Below, piece after piece: positions 1 through 8,728 of a stretch of DNA of 64,000 nucleotides (within the stretch, counting starts at the first letter, position 1; each line of letters opens with the position of its first letter). The position numbers and the translations under genes are program-made. A model generated the notes under the pieces. The model did no database searches and had not been told where the DNA came from. It saw only the letters and a program-made list of their open reading frames with translations. The DNA comes from JAHFTW01 sp038046785. Its GTDB lineage: Archaea; Thermoplasmatota; E2; JACPAO01; JAHFTW01. The stretch lies in the NCBI GenBank assembly GCA_038046785.1, contig JBBSVM010000005.1:127734-191733 (forward strand), written 5' to 3'.

Positions 1-2
1 CC

Positions 3-368
3 AAGATCGATCGGTACGGCCCGTTTGGGCTTTTTCTCTACCTCATCATCCCGTTCGCGTTCAACTCGCCGCTCTTGGGCATCGCCATCGGCCGCGCCAC
101 CAAACTTCGCCCGGCGCAGATTGTCTGGGCGGTCTTTGGCGCCATCTTCGCCACCTCGGCGGCGTGGACGGTCCTCTACTCGTTCGTGTTCCGCGAGGAG
201 CTGCGCTGGCCCTGGTGGGTTCCGGTCGGCTTCAGCCTCCTCATCACCACTGTCGCCTTCACGTTGGGCTTCGTGAGCCACCGGCGGGAGAAGCGCAGGT
301 TGGCGGCCGCCGAGGCGCTCCTTGCGCAGCAGCCGCCCCCGCCGCCGGCGCCGCCCAGCACGCCCTGA
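3..368 (+). CDS. Membrane protein, 5'-truncated by window edge
   Basis: The frame is open from the first complete codon at base 3 to the TGA at 366-368, so the true start lies outside the window. The 121 visible residues contain about three hydrophobic segments: a first one (FGLFLYLIIPFAF), a second around AQIVWAVFGAIFATSAAWTV, and a third around WWVPVGFSLLITTVAFTLGF. A basic stretch (SHRREKRR) and a proline-rich tail follow. The TTG at 75 could be read as a start, but coding continues upstream of it with hydrophobic sequence. No family was recognised. Confidence 0.6.
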   Translation, partial: KIDRYGPFGLFLYLIIPFAFNSPLLGIAIGRATKLRPAQIVWAVFGAIFATSAAWTVLYSFVFREELRWPWWVPVGFSLLITTVAFTLGFVSHRREKRRLAAAEALLAQQPPPPPAPPSTP

Positions 369-400
369 GCGGGTCCGCTCCAGGAAGGACGTAGAAAGCG

Positions 401-408
401 ACTAAATA
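401..408 (+). promoter_or_regulatory. TATA-like element upstream of thermosome gene
   Basis: ACTAAATA lies in otherwise GC-rich sequence about 70 bp before the thermosome ATG at 473. It would place the transcript start near 430 and give a leader of about 40 nt, unlike the leaderless pattern of many neighbours. Inferred from position and composition only. Confidence 0.4.
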
Positions 409-472
409 CGACCGCTCGTAGCGTGTTCCCAGAGCCGGACCCTTTTCGGGCCCGGACATTTTGGTGAAAACC

Positions 473-2140
473 ATGTCGAACGGAACTGCATCCACCGGAC
501 AACCCATCTACATTCTCAAGGAGGGCACGGAGCGCACGCGCGGCCGCACCGCCCAGTCCAACAACATCTACGCTGCCCGCCTCATCGCCGAGACGGTCAA
601 GTCCACCCTCGGCCCCCGCGGCATGGACAAGATGCTCGTCGACTCGATGGGTGACGTTGTCATCACGAACGACGGCGCGACCATCCTCAAGGAGATCGAC
701 GTCGCGCACCCCGCCGCCAAGATGGTCATCGAAGTCGCCAAGACCCAGGACGCCGAGTGCGGCGACGGCACCACCACCTCCGTCATCCTCACCGGCGAGC
801 TGCTGAAGGTCGCGGGCGAGCTGCTCGAGAAGGGCATCCACCCCACCACCATCACGACCGGCTACAACATCGCCGCGAAGGAAGCCATCAAGATTCTCGA
901 GGGCATGGCCATCGTGATCAAGAAGGGCGACAAGAAGATCCTCAACCAGATCGCCAACACCAGCCTCGCCTCGAAGAACGCCTCCTCGAACGCCGAGCTG
1001 CTCACCGGCATCGTCGTCGACGCCTGCAGCTCGATTGCCGAGACCACCGGAACCGGCAAGGACGCCAAGACCACCGTCGACATCGACGAGAACATTCTCA
1101 TCCAGAAGGCCAAGGGAGGCTCCCTCGAGGACACCCAGCTCATCCAGGGCATCATCCTGGACAAAGAGCGCGTGCACTCCAGCATGCCCTCGACCGTGAA
1201 GGGCGCCAAGATCGCCCTCGCCAACGCCGCCCTCGAAATCAAGAAGACCGAGGTTGACGCCAAGATCGAGATCACCGCCCCCAACCAGCTCGAGGCGTTC
1301 CTCGCGCAGGAAGAGAACACCCTCAAGGGCATGGTCGAGAAGGTCAAGAAGTCGGGCGCCAACGTCCTCGTCTGCCAGAAGGGCATCGACGACCTCGCCC
1401 AGCACTACCTCGCCAAGGCCGGCATCTACGCCGTCCGCCGCGCCAAGAAGTCCGACATGGAGAAGCTCGCCAAGGCGACCGGCGCCACCATCGTCAACAC
1501 GCTCGACGACCTCAACGCCAAGAGCCTCGGCTCGGCCGGCACCGTCGAGGAGCGCAAGATCGGCGACGACAAGTTCACCTTCGTCACCGAGTGCCCCTCC
1601 GCCAAGGCCGTCAGCATCCTGCTGCGCGGCGGCACCGAGCACGTCGTCGATGAGGCCGAGCGCGCCATGCACGACGCCCTCAGCGTCGTCGCCGTCGCCC
1701 TCGAGGACGCCAAGATGACCCCCGGCGGCGGTGCGGCTGCCACCGAGATTGCCTTCCGCCTGCGCGAGTTCGCCACCACCATCGGCGGCCGCGAGCAGCT
1801 CGCCATCGAGTCCTACGCCGAGGCCTTCGAAGTCGTCCCCCGCACCCTCGCGGAGAACGCCGGCCTCGACGAGCTCGACATCCTCCTGAACCTGCGCCGC
1901 GCCCACAAGAAGGGCGAGCGCAACGCCGGCGTCAACGTCCACACCGGCAAGATCGAGGACATGGTCGAGAACCACGTCATCGAGCCCCTGCGCGTCGGCA
2001 CCCAGGAGATCAAGGCCGCCACTGAGGCCGCCGTCATGATTCTCCGCATCGACGACGTCATCGCGGCCAAGTCGTTCAGCCCGCCCGGTGGCGGTGCTGG
2101 CGGCATGCCCGGTGGCATGGGCGGCATGGACGACATGTAA
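473..2140 (+). CDS. ths: Thermosome subunit (group II chaperonin)
   Basis: A 555-residue ATP-dependent chaperonin subunit that folds cytosolic proteins in a double-ring complex. Visible family motifs are LGPRGMDKML (about residues 46-55), NDGATIL (66-72), GDGTTT (97-102) and the late GGG in MTPGGGAAATE. The tail is Gly/Met-rich (GGMPGGMGGMDDM), as is typical of archaeal thermosomes. The ATG at 473 gives the usual N-terminus. The TTG at 461 in the same frame would add four residues (MVKT) and is less likely. The gene stands alone, with its own TATA-like element and a hairpin array plus T-rich tract behind it. Confidence 0.97.
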   Translation: MSNGTASTGQPIYILKEGTERTRGRTAQSNNIYAARLIAETVKSTLGPRGMDKMLVDSMGDVVITNDGATILKEIDVAHPAAKMVIEVAKTQDAECGDGTTTSVILTGELLKVAGELLEKGIHPTTITTGYNIAAKEAIKILEGMAIVIKKGDKKILNQIANTSLASKNASSNAELLTGIVVDACSSIAETTGTGKDAKTTVDIDENILIQKAKGGSLEDTQLIQGIILDKERVHSSMPSTVKGAKIALANAALEIKKTEVDAKIEITAPNQLEAFLAQEENTLKGMVEKVKKSGANVLVCQKGIDDLAQHYLAKAGIYAVRRAKKSDMEKLAKATGATIVNTLDDLNAKSLGSAGTVEERKIGDDKFTFVTECPSAKAVSILLRGGTEHVVDEAERAMHDALSVVAVALEDAKMTPGGGAAATEIAFRLREFATTIGGREQLAIESYAEAFEVVPRTLAENAGLDELDILLNLRRAHKKGERNAGVNVHTGKIEDMVENHVIEPLRVGTQEIKAATEAAVMILRIDDVIAAKSFSPPGGGAGGMPGGMGGMDDM

Positions 2141-2143
2141 CAG

Positions 2144-2278
2144 CGAAACGGCCTTCGGCCGTTTCGCCGAAGCCGGGGCCCTCCGGGCCCCGGACCCCTC
2201 GGCGGACGGACAAGGACCGTCGCCTCGTGGCGACGGTCCGTCAGGCCTGGGACGGGTGGCCTCCTTCGGCGGCCACCC
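2144..2278. repeat. Array of four GC-rich hairpins between convergent genes
   Basis: Four consecutive inverted repeats lie directly after the thermosome stop. They are 2144-2166 (10-bp perfect stem CGAAACGGCC, loop TTC), 2173-2193 (9-bp stem CCGGGGCCC, loop TCC), 2214-2239 (11-bp stem GGACCGTCGCC, loop TCGT) and 2254-2278 (8-bp stem GGGTGGCC). A pyrimidine/T-rich tract follows at 2285-2320. The position between convergent genes suggests 3'-end formation or RNA protection. A similar array occurs at 9247-9395. Confidence 0.75.
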
Positions 2279-2284
2279 CTCACA

Positions 2285-2318
2285 TTTTCCTCCTTTATCC
2301 TCTTCTTTTCCCGTTTTG
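2285..2318 (+). terminator. T-rich archaeal-type terminator of thermosome gene
   Basis: The sequence contains TTTTCC, CTTTATCC, TCTTCTTTTCCC and GTTTTG in succession, immediately after the hairpin array. Archaeal RNA polymerase terminates at oligo-T tracts, so this is the likely stop for thermosome transcripts. Confidence 0.55.
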
Positions 2319-2804
2319 TTAGCGCCCTTCGTTGCCGAGGATGCCGCGCGCGGCGTCGCGCCCTTCCGCCTCGGTCATGCTGCCTTTGCGGACCATCCCT
2401 TCGATGCGGGCGATGCGCTCTTGGACTGCTTGACGTCCCTGCGCCACATCGCGCGGCGAGCAGCTTGCGACGGCGGCGGCGAACGCTTTCGCATCGCGCC
2501 GCTCGGCGTTGAAATGGTAGGGCCGGCGCGCGGTGCGCGCCTTCATCGCGAGCGATGCGCCCTCCAGGTCATTCACCTGGACCTCCAGGCGCTCGACAAG
2601 GGAGTGCTCCCAGAAGCGTCGCGCCGATTTCCAGAACCGGCTGCGAATCCAGACCACGCCAAGCGTCGTGCAGGCGAGCATTCCTTCGCGTCGGTTCAGG
2701 GTGGCAACACCGGCCCACAGAAGCGTCTCGTTCGGTTTGAGGTGCAGCAGTTTCAGTTCGCGCCGGAGCAAGAACTGGTGCCGTGTGTCGAGCTGGAAGC
2801 TCAT
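2319..2804 (-). CDS. PH-like domain protein with SHOCT-like tail
   Basis: 161 residues. The N-terminal part (about residues 10-105: LRRELKLLHLKPNETLLWAG, then GMLACTTLGVVWI) has the beta-rich pattern of bacterial PH/YokE-like domains. The last 30 residues (IARIEGMVRKGSMTEAEG) resemble the short C-terminal oligomerisation domain SHOCT. Its ATG overlaps the stop of the upstream RND transporter gene by 4 nt (ATGA), so the two are probably translationally coupled. The function is unknown. A membrane-associated accessory of the exporter is an inference from coupling. Confidence 0.75.
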   Translation of the reverse strand: MSFQLDTRHQFLLRRELKLLHLKPNETLLWAGVATLNRREGMLACTTLGVVWIRSRFWKSARRFWEHSLVERLEVQVNDLEGASLAMKARTARRPYHFNAERRDAKAFAAAVASCSPRDVAQGRQAVQERIARIEGMVRKGSMTEAEGRDAARGILGNEGR

Positions 2805-5476
2805 GCCTTGGCCCGCGCAGCGACTTTCGATGTATCCCGCTTTCGTTCCTTGCGGGCAACGCCATAGAAGATGGGGATGACCAGGAGGGTCACAATGAAG
2901 ATGACGCCGAAAGCGATGGTGGTTGCGACCATGGTGCGGCTCACCGCGACGTTCTGGAGGGCGATGAAGAAGGTGAACGCCCCGGTCGTGGTGAGGGCGC
3001 TGAAGAGCACCGCCTTGCCGGTGGACTCGAACACTTCGCGGGCGTCGCCTGTCTGCTTGATGTTCCAGATGAAGTGGATGGCGTAGTCGGTGCCAATCGC
3101 GATGATGAAGGCGAGCGGCAGCGTCAACGTGATGGCGAGGCCGATGCCGAGGCTGGGGAGGAGGGCAAGCCACCACAGGCCGGTGAGGACGCTGATGGCG
3201 AGGGTGACGAGGGTCGCCTTGATGGAGCGGGTGAGGGCGAAGACGAGGACGGCAAGCAGGATGTTGCTGACGACGTTCATGTAGTCGAGCCAGGGCAGCT
3301 GCTCGGCGATGAAGAGGTAGTTCGTCGCGGTGTTGCCGACGAAGGCGACGCGGATGCCGTCGGGGGCACCGCCGAACGTCTCGTTGGCTTTGCCGACTGC
3401 GGACCACACCTGGTTCCACACCTGTTCTGCCTCCGGGTAGGTGGCGGCGCGCACGCTGAAGGTCATGGCCGCCATGTCATTGGCAGGGTAGTTGAGAATG
3501 ACCGAGGAGATCTGCCGCATCGGGCTGTTGAACATCGCCTCGACCTCGGCGCGGATGTCCTCTTCCGTCGTGGGGAAGGCGTCCACCTGGTCGCGCACGG
3601 GGTCGGGCAGGACCAAGGGCGGCAAGGTGCCGGGCGGCAGCAGCGGGATGTCGGGGAGGTCGCGCGGGTTGAGGAGTTCGCCCGCCACAACGTTCTGGCC
3701 GGCACCCACGACGCCGCCTTTCACCGTGAGCCAGGTCTCGAGGAAGAACGGCAGGGTGCGCAGGGTGTCGGGGATGACGCGCGGCTGCTCCTTCAGGTTC
3801 GATTCGATGGCGCGGTAGTATGCCATCGCCTCCGGCGTCAGGATGCCGGGGCCGCTGAAGGTGAGGATGTTTGCCTTTTCGTCTGCATCTGGAGCTTCGT
3901 AGAATGCGGCGAGTCCCTTCTCATGCTCTTGCCGGATGGAATCGCTCGGGAGGTAGTTGCGGCCGGGGTCGCCAAACGCCTCCTTCTCAATCTTGCTGGA
4001 CGCGACGTAGGCGATGCCGCTCACCAGGAGGACGAGGATGACGACCGGGATGCGCAGTTTCGTGACGGTGCGCGCAAGGGCGGGCATGATGCGGCTGCGC
4101 GTGAAGTTGCGCCCAATTTTCTCCGAGCCGCCAATCACCGTGAGCGCTGCGGGGATGAAGACGATGGCCAGGACGTAGATGGCGGTGAGTGCGACGGTGG
4201 CGATGAAGCCCAACTCGGCAATGAGAAGGCTCGGGCTGAAGATGAGGACGGCGAGGCCGCCAATCGTCGTGGCGGTGGCAATCAGCATGGCGACGCCGGA
4301 GCGGGTGCCAGCGATGCGGAACGCCTCCGCGTCGCTGTGGCCCTCCGCCTTATGCTCGGCGAACTCGTTGATGATGTGGATGGAGTAGTCGATGCCGACA
4401 CCCATGACGAGCGGAACAATCGTCATGTTGAGCGTGTTGAGGGCGATGCCCATGTAGCCCATCGTGCCGTAGCTCCAGACGACGCCGAGCACCAGAGTCG
4501 TGAAGCTGACCAGGATGGCGCGCACGTTGCGGAACGCGATGAAGAGGCAGACCAGGATGAAGGCCACAATCATGGGCAGGAGCTTGATGGAGTCCTCCTT
4601 GACCAAGGCGCTGGAGTGCGCGTTGGCGATGGGCAGGTCCACGGTGAAGAGGGGCGGGTTGTCGGGGCCGAAGACGGTGAACTCCGTTTCGCCGTTCGCA
4701 ACGGCGGCGACGTACTGGTCGCGCACCACCAGCATCTGCTCGCCCAGCTCCTTCGAGGTCGCGTCGTTGTCCGAGGCGGGCATGAAAAGCGCGGCCGCGT
4801 GGTTCCAACTCGGGCTGCTAATGGCGGAGACGGTATCGAGGATGGCGCGCTTCACGGCCTGGTCGACGACGAAGTACTGCTGTGCCTCGATGCGGGTCTC
4901 GTATCCGGGCAGGGCGAAGTCCGATTCTTGGGCCGCCGGGAGGTTGCCCGGGCCGGAGCCGTCGCCGCCCGCCACGGTCCAGTTGATGAGACTGTACAGG
5001 TTGGAGATGGTGATGGCGCGGCTGAAGTCGGTGCGCGCCGCGACGAAGCGCACCAACTCGTCGGTGGCGCGGACGTACACCTCGTCGGTGATGTTGCCGG
5101 CGTCGGCCTGGAGGCCGTTTGTGCTCCCTGGCGCGTTGGGGATGGGCAGTCCCTGGTAGCGGAACAGAAGTTTGCCGTTGTCGCGGTTCCAATCGGGATG
5201 GCCCGGCGCGTCGTCCACATGGAGTTGGAGCGTCACTTGCTGCGTGAAGGTGGACTTGAACTTCTCCGTGAGGTTGTGCGCCGCCTCGGTGTTGTAGTTG
5301 CCGCGCGGCAGGACGTCGGCCACATCGACGTTGGTGGTGATCTGGGCCATGCCGTAGCCGAAGACGACGGTGAGGATGGCCGTCACGGCGAGGACGGTTT
5401 TGGCGTGGCGCGACGATGCGATGGAGATGGTGGCAAGACCCCGAGCCAGTCTCGAATCACGCGGTACCACGTTCAA
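2801..5476 (-). CDS. RND superfamily (MMPL-type) exporter
   Basis: 891 residues with the two-fold repeat of RND/MMPL transporters. There is one N-terminal TM helix followed by a large extracellular domain, then a block of five to six TM helices (LLPMIVAFILVCLFIAF onward). This is repeated in the second half (second TM1 near LRIPVVILVLLVSGIAYV). The charged residues GVGIDYSIH and AIGTDYAIH in the two TM4-like helices match the proton-relay GxxxDY motif of the family. The start is TTG at 5476, supported by a minus-strand CTATAA at 5504-5509, about 30 nt upstream. Substrate unknown; lipid or hopanoid-type cargo is typical of relatives. Confidence 0.9.
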   Translation of the reverse strand: MNVVPRDSRLARGLATISIASSRHAKTVLAVTAILTVVFGYGMAQITTNVDVADVLPRGNYNTEAAHNLTEKFKSTFTQQVTLQLHVDDAPGHPDWNRDNGKLLFRYQGLPIPNAPGSTNGLQADAGNITDEVYVRATDELVRFVAARTDFSRAITISNLYSLINWTVAGGDGSGPGNLPAAQESDFALPGYETRIEAQQYFVVDQAVKRAILDTVSAISSPSWNHAAALFMPASDNDATSKELGEQMLVVRDQYVAAVANGETEFTVFGPDNPPLFTVDLPIANAHSSALVKEDSIKLLPMIVAFILVCLFIAFRNVRAILVSFTTLVLGVVWSYGTMGYMGIALNTLNMTIVPLVMGVGIDYSIHIINEFAEHKAEGHSDAEAFRIAGTRSGVAMLIATATTIGGLAVLIFSPSLLIAELGFIATVALTAIYVLAIVFIPAALTVIGGSEKIGRNFTRSRIMPALARTVTKLRIPVVILVLLVSGIAYVASSKIEKEAFGDPGRNYLPSDSIRQEHEKGLAAFYEAPDADEKANILTFSGPGILTPEAMAYYRAIESNLKEQPRVIPDTLRTLPFFLETWLTVKGGVVGAGQNVVAGELLNPRDLPDIPLLPPGTLPPLVLPDPVRDQVDAFPTTEEDIRAEVEAMFNSPMRQISSVILNYPANDMAAMTFSVRAATYPEAEQVWNQVWSAVGKANETFGGAPDGIRVAFVGNTATNYLFIAEQLPWLDYMNVVSNILLAVLVFALTRSIKATLVTLAISVLTGLWWLALLPSLGIGLAITLTLPLAFIIAIGTDYAIHFIWNIKQTGDAREVFESTGKAVLFSALTTTGAFTFFIALQNVAVSRTMVATTIAFGVIFIVTLLVIPIFYGVARKERKRDTSKVAARAKA

Positions 5477-5503
5477 CCCGAATGGACTGACGAGGACGTT
5501 CGG

Positions 5504-5509
5504 TTATAG
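5504..5509 (-). promoter_or_regulatory. TATA box of RND exporter operon
   Basis: CTATAA on the minus strand is centred about 30 nt before the TTG start of the exporter, fitting a transcript with a leader of only a few nucleotides. Confidence 0.5.
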
Positions 5510-5585
5510 CGGTTGTCTCTGGGGCCCCTTCTGGTCCGAGAACCCTGAACCGGTCAAGCCAATGGCACGAAAGGAACGAATCGCC

Positions 5586-5843
5586 TCAGCGTCGCGCGTA
5601 GCCGCCGGTCTCCGACTTGACGTAATGCCAGCCGAGCGCGCCAAGCGCAAGGAAGACCAGCGGGTAGGTGCCGTAGCGCAGAAGTCCGAGCAGAAGTTCC
5701 GACTGCTCACGGTTCAGGTCGCCCTGCGCGGCGTGGGCGGCCACCGATGCGAGCAGGAAGGCGAGAAACGAAGCAAAGCAGACGGCGAGCGCCGCGACGA
5801 AGGTGTCCCAGGCGCGCCACGGACGCTTCGCCGCTGCAGGCAT
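5586..5843 (-). CDS. Small two-TM membrane protein
   Basis: 85 residues with two hydrophobic helices: about residues 13-36 (TFVAALAVCFASFLAFLLAS) and about 58-73 (TYPLVFLALGALGWHYV). It starts 5 nt after the stop of the arginine decarboxylase gene and so is probably in the same transcript. No family was recognised. Confidence 0.65.
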   Translation of the reverse strand: MPAAAKRPWRAWDTFVAALAVCFASFLAFLLASVAAHAAQGDLNREQSELLLGLLRYGTYPLVFLALGALGWHYVKSETGGYARR

Positions 5844-5848
5844 CGCCG

Positions 5849-7762
5849 TCAAACGGCGGGCTCCAGGTAGGTGGAGCGGTCGATGAGGCCGACGAACTCG
5901 TCCACCATGTCGCGCGCCGTCGCAGCGGAGATCTTGCCGCCATCCTTGAGCCGCTTGATGCGGTCCTTGAGGGAGTCCTTCATGTCGGCGGGGTTGTAGC
6001 GCACCCAGCGCAGCATGTCGGCGACCTTGCTGCCCGGCGTGAGCCGCGTCACGGTCCATTTGCCCTTGGCGTCGGTCTCAATCCACGCTTCGTTGGTCTC
6101 GCCGAACAGGTTGTGGTAGTCCCCGAGCGTGTCCTGGTAGGCGCCGACGAGCGCCATGGCGAGGTAGTAGGGCTCGCCCTTGCGCAGTTTGTGCGTCTGC
6201 AGGCTCGGCTGGGTCCCTTCCGGGTTGATGAAGCGGCGAATCTCGCCGTCCGAGTCGCAGGTGATGTCGGCGAGCGTGGTCACTTCCTGCGGCTTCTCGC
6301 GTAGGCGATGAATCGGCAGGATGGGGAACTGCTGCTTGACGCCCCAGACGTCGGGCAGCGACTGGAAGAGCGAGAAGTTGCACACCAGTTTCTGCGAGCC
6401 GAGAGCGTTGGCCTGCTCGAACTCCTCGGATTCGGTCTCATCCTCGTCCTTGAGGATGTCGCGCACCTTGCCGAGGATGGCGCGGAAGCATGCCTCGGCG
6501 CGGCCGAGCGCCTCGAGGTTGAGGTGGCCAAGGTCGAAGAGGTTCTGCAGGTCCTCGCGGTACTGGATGGAGTCGTGGAACCCCTCGAAGACGGTCTTCG
6601 AGGAGATGGTGCGGTAGGTGTCGAAGAGGTTCCACAGCGAGGTGGGATCGTCGTCGTGCGCGCCGTCCGGGTCCGGCTCGATCTCGAGGTAGGGGACGCG
6701 GCGCACGACATCGACGACCAGCATGGCGTGGTGCGAGACCACGGCGCGGCCCGACTCGTTGATGATGTGCGGGACAGGAACGCCCGCCTCCTCGCAGACG
6801 TCCTTCAGCTGGGCGACGATGCTGGAAGCGTACTCCTCCATCGAGTAGTTGGCGGAGTTGCTGCCGGTGGAGCCGGAGCCGTCGTAGTCCACGGCCATGC
6901 CGCCGCCAACGTCGACGTACTTGAGCGGCACGCCCATCTTGCGCATCTCGGCGTAGATGCGGCCCGCTTCGCGCACGCCCTGCGTGATGCGGCGGATGTC
7001 GCTGATTTGCGAGCCGATGTGGAAGTGAATCTGCTGCAGGCGGTCGAGGAGGCCCTCCTCGCGCAGGCGGTCCACGGCGTAGAGAACCTCGGGGATGGTG
7101 AGACCGAACTTGCTGCGCTCGCCGCCCGACAGCGCCCACTTGCCGGGCGCCTTGCTGCGCAGCTTCAGGCGAATGCCGAGGATGGGCTTGCGCTCTGCCT
7201 GCTGCATCAGCGGGGCGAGAATGTCCAGTTCGCCCACTTCGTCGAGAACAATGATGACCTCGTCCTTGAACTGCGTCGCATGGCAGGCCGCCTCGAGGAA
7301 GGCGCGGTCCTTGTAGCCGTTGACGACGAGGAGCGACTTGCGGTTGGGGTCCATCGTAATGGCGGCCACCAGCTCCGCCTTGGAGCCGACTTCGAGGCCG
7401 TACTTCCACTTGCGGCCCGACTGCGCCAGCGTCTTGACAACTTCTTGGCGCTGGTTCACCTTGATGGGAAAGACGCCGCGGTAGTCGACGCCCTTGAGCT
7501 TGTTGTCCTTGAGCGCCTTCTCGAAAGCGGAGTTGAGGCGGTCCACGCGGTGCTGAAGAATCTGCGGGAAGCGCAGCGTGATGGGGGTGGCGGTGCCCTG
7601 CGCGCGCAGCTCCTGCGTCACTTTGTGCAGGTCCACCTCGGGGCCGTCCGGCCCGAGCGGAAGGACCGCCAAGGTGCCGGCGCCGGTGACGCGGTAGTAG
7701 CCGTCTGCCCAACCGGCGACGGAGTAGGTCTCCTCGGCCTCGCGGACCGTGAAGTGTGCCAC
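5849..7762 (-). CDS. speA: Biosynthetic arginine decarboxylase (PLP-dependent, SpeA-type)
   Basis: 637 residues, full length for the bacterial biosynthetic enzyme that converts arginine to agmatine for polyamine synthesis. The PLP lysine lies in VFPIKVNQ (about residue 100). The phosphate-binding HFHIGSQ and the YVDVGGG loop of fold-III decarboxylases are present. The C-terminal half has the expected SpeA motifs (ESGRAVVSHHAM, CNFSLFQS). Most archaea instead make agmatine with a pyruvoyl enzyme, so this suggests acquisition from bacteria. The GTG start at 7762 has a minus-strand CTTAAG at 7787-7792, consistent with a leaderless transcript. Confidence 0.95.
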   Translation of the reverse strand: MAHFTVREAEETYSVAGWADGYYRVTGAGTLAVLPLGPDGPEVDLHKVTQELRAQGTATPITLRFPQILQHRVDRLNSAFEKALKDNKLKGVDYRGVFPIKVNQRQEVVKTLAQSGRKWKYGLEVGSKAELVAAITMDPNRKSLLVVNGYKDRAFLEAACHATQFKDEVIIVLDEVGELDILAPLMQQAERKPILGIRLKLRSKAPGKWALSGGERSKFGLTIPEVLYAVDRLREEGLLDRLQQIHFHIGSQISDIRRITQGVREAGRIYAEMRKMGVPLKYVDVGGGMAVDYDGSGSTGSNSANYSMEEYASSIVAQLKDVCEEAGVPVPHIINESGRAVVSHHAMLVVDVVRRVPYLEIEPDPDGAHDDDPTSLWNLFDTYRTISSKTVFEGFHDSIQYREDLQNLFDLGHLNLEALGRAEACFRAILGKVRDILKDEDETESEEFEQANALGSQKLVCNFSLFQSLPDVWGVKQQFPILPIHRLREKPQEVTTLADITCDSDGEIRRFINPEGTQPSLQTHKLRKGEPYYLAMALVGAYQDTLGDYHNLFGETNEAWIETDAKGKWTVTRLTPGSKVADMLRWVRYNPADMKDSLKDRIKRLKDGGKISAATARDMVDEFVGLIDRSTYLEPAV

Positions 7763-7786
7763 GAAACCGACGAGGCAGGTTCTTGT

Positions 7787-7792
7787 CTTAAG
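7787..7792 (-). promoter_or_regulatory. TATA-like CTTAAG of speA
   Basis: A palindromic CTTAAG is centred 27-28 nt upstream of the speA GTG start. The distance matches archaeal TATA-to-start spacing on leaderless mRNAs. Confidence 0.5.
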
Positions 7793-7837
7793 AGGATGCC
7801 CAGGAGAGATTCCCGGGTTGATGCAGCGGCCGTTTTC

Positions 7838-8335
7838 CTACTCGGACCCGCCCGGGGTCGGCGTCGCGAGTTCCTGGCGGAAGACGACGCGGTAGTCGGT
7901 GAAACCAAGCGTCTTGTAGATGGCCTGTGCGTCCTTGTTGGATTCGAAGAGCTGGACGTCGATGGCGGTGATGCCCTCGGTCTTGGACCACTTCTGCAGC
8001 TCCGCCATGAACTGCTTGAGGATGCCCTGGCCGCGGTGCGATTCCGACACGAAGGCGTCGGAGAGGTAGGCGACCTTGGTGTGGCGGTAGATGGGGGGGC
8101 GGCGCTGCTTCGAGGCGATGACGTAGCCGACCAACTCCTTGCCCTCTTCGGCGACGAGCGTGAGGGTGTCCTTGCGTTGCAGGAGGCCGGTGGCGTAGCC
8201 GAAGAAGTAGTCCGCCGCGTCCGCGTTGAGGATCTTCGACTGCGTCATTCCCTCGCGCAGGCGGGCGAACTCTTTCCACAGCGCGCAGATGCCGTCGATG
8301 TCGTCCTCCGCCAGCTTCCGGATGCGCGCTGCCAC
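7838..8335 (-). CDS. GNAT family N-acetyltransferase
   Basis: 165 residues. GNAT signatures include an N-terminal IRKLAEDDIDGI, the acetyl-CoA loop SESHRGQGILKQFM (R/Q-x-x-G-x-G/A) and a C-terminal SNKDAQAIYKTLGFTDYR. The GTG at 8335 is chosen because a minus-strand CTTAAG (about 8360-8365) lies 26 nt upstream and the conserved domain begins here. An in-frame GTG at 8389 would add 18 residues. Acetyl acceptor unknown. It lies upstream of speA in the same orientation, and a polyamine link is only a guess. Confidence 0.88.
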   Translation of the reverse strand: MAARIRKLAEDDIDGICALWKEFARLREGMTQSKILNADAADYFFGYATGLLQRKDTLTLVAEEGKELVGYVIASKQRRPPIYRHTKVAYLSDAFVSESHRGQGILKQFMAELQKWSKTEGITAIDVQLFESNKDAQAIYKTLGFTDYRVVFRQELATPTPGGSE

Positions 8336-8479
8336 GCCCTCGCCGACGTGGGAACCCCACTTAAGCGGCAGCGAAACGGCTCCCGCCACGACCCGGACCT
8401 GTTCGGGTTTCGGGCCGATTTTTCAGCATTCTGCTCGACACCATGAAATAGGACGTCGTATCCAGCCGTTCTGAGTCCC

Positions 8480-8728
8480 ATGGAGGAACAGCTCGCCCGC
8501 GTTGAAGTTCGCCGCAACCCGACCGGAACTTTCTCGGCCGTCATCTGGACCGAGACGGAAGGCGACAAGGAGCTCACCGCGCGCAGCCTCGAGGCGCTGT
8601 TCAAGGAGATGACCATGGACCTCGACTTCGCCGTTGGCGAGCACTCGCGCAAGGACCGCGGCGTCGAGTTCTCCGCTGAGGAAGAGTTCGAGAACCTCCA
8701 ATATGCTCAGGAAAATGAGGGATACTAG
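8480..8728 (+). CDS. Small hypothetical protein
   Basis: 82 residues, acidic, no TM segment. The sequence has an alternating pattern (ARVEVRRNPTGTFSAVIWTE) followed by a helical region. The ATG at 8480 is the first start. Its 3' end overlaps the next gene by 26 bp, suggesting co-transcription. Family not recognised. Confidence 0.65.
   Translation: MEEQLARVEVRRNPTGTFSAVIWTETEGDKELTARSLEALFKEMTMDLDFAVGEHSRKDRGVEFSAEEEFENLQYAQENEGY

Noticed and set aside
369..390. Shared string GGTCCGCTCCAGGAAGG near 371 and GGTCCGTTCCAGGATGG near 27877
   Set aside because: Only 15 of 17 bases match and the contexts differ; too short to separate from chance in this GC-rich sequence.
176..1975. Very long open frame opposite the thermosome gene, with similar long antisense frames opposite the RND exporter, speA, top6B and carB
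   Set aside because: High GC depletes stop codons in antisense frames. Their translations are Asp/Gly/Val/Arg-rich low-complexity with no motif, while the opposite strand encodes clear families.
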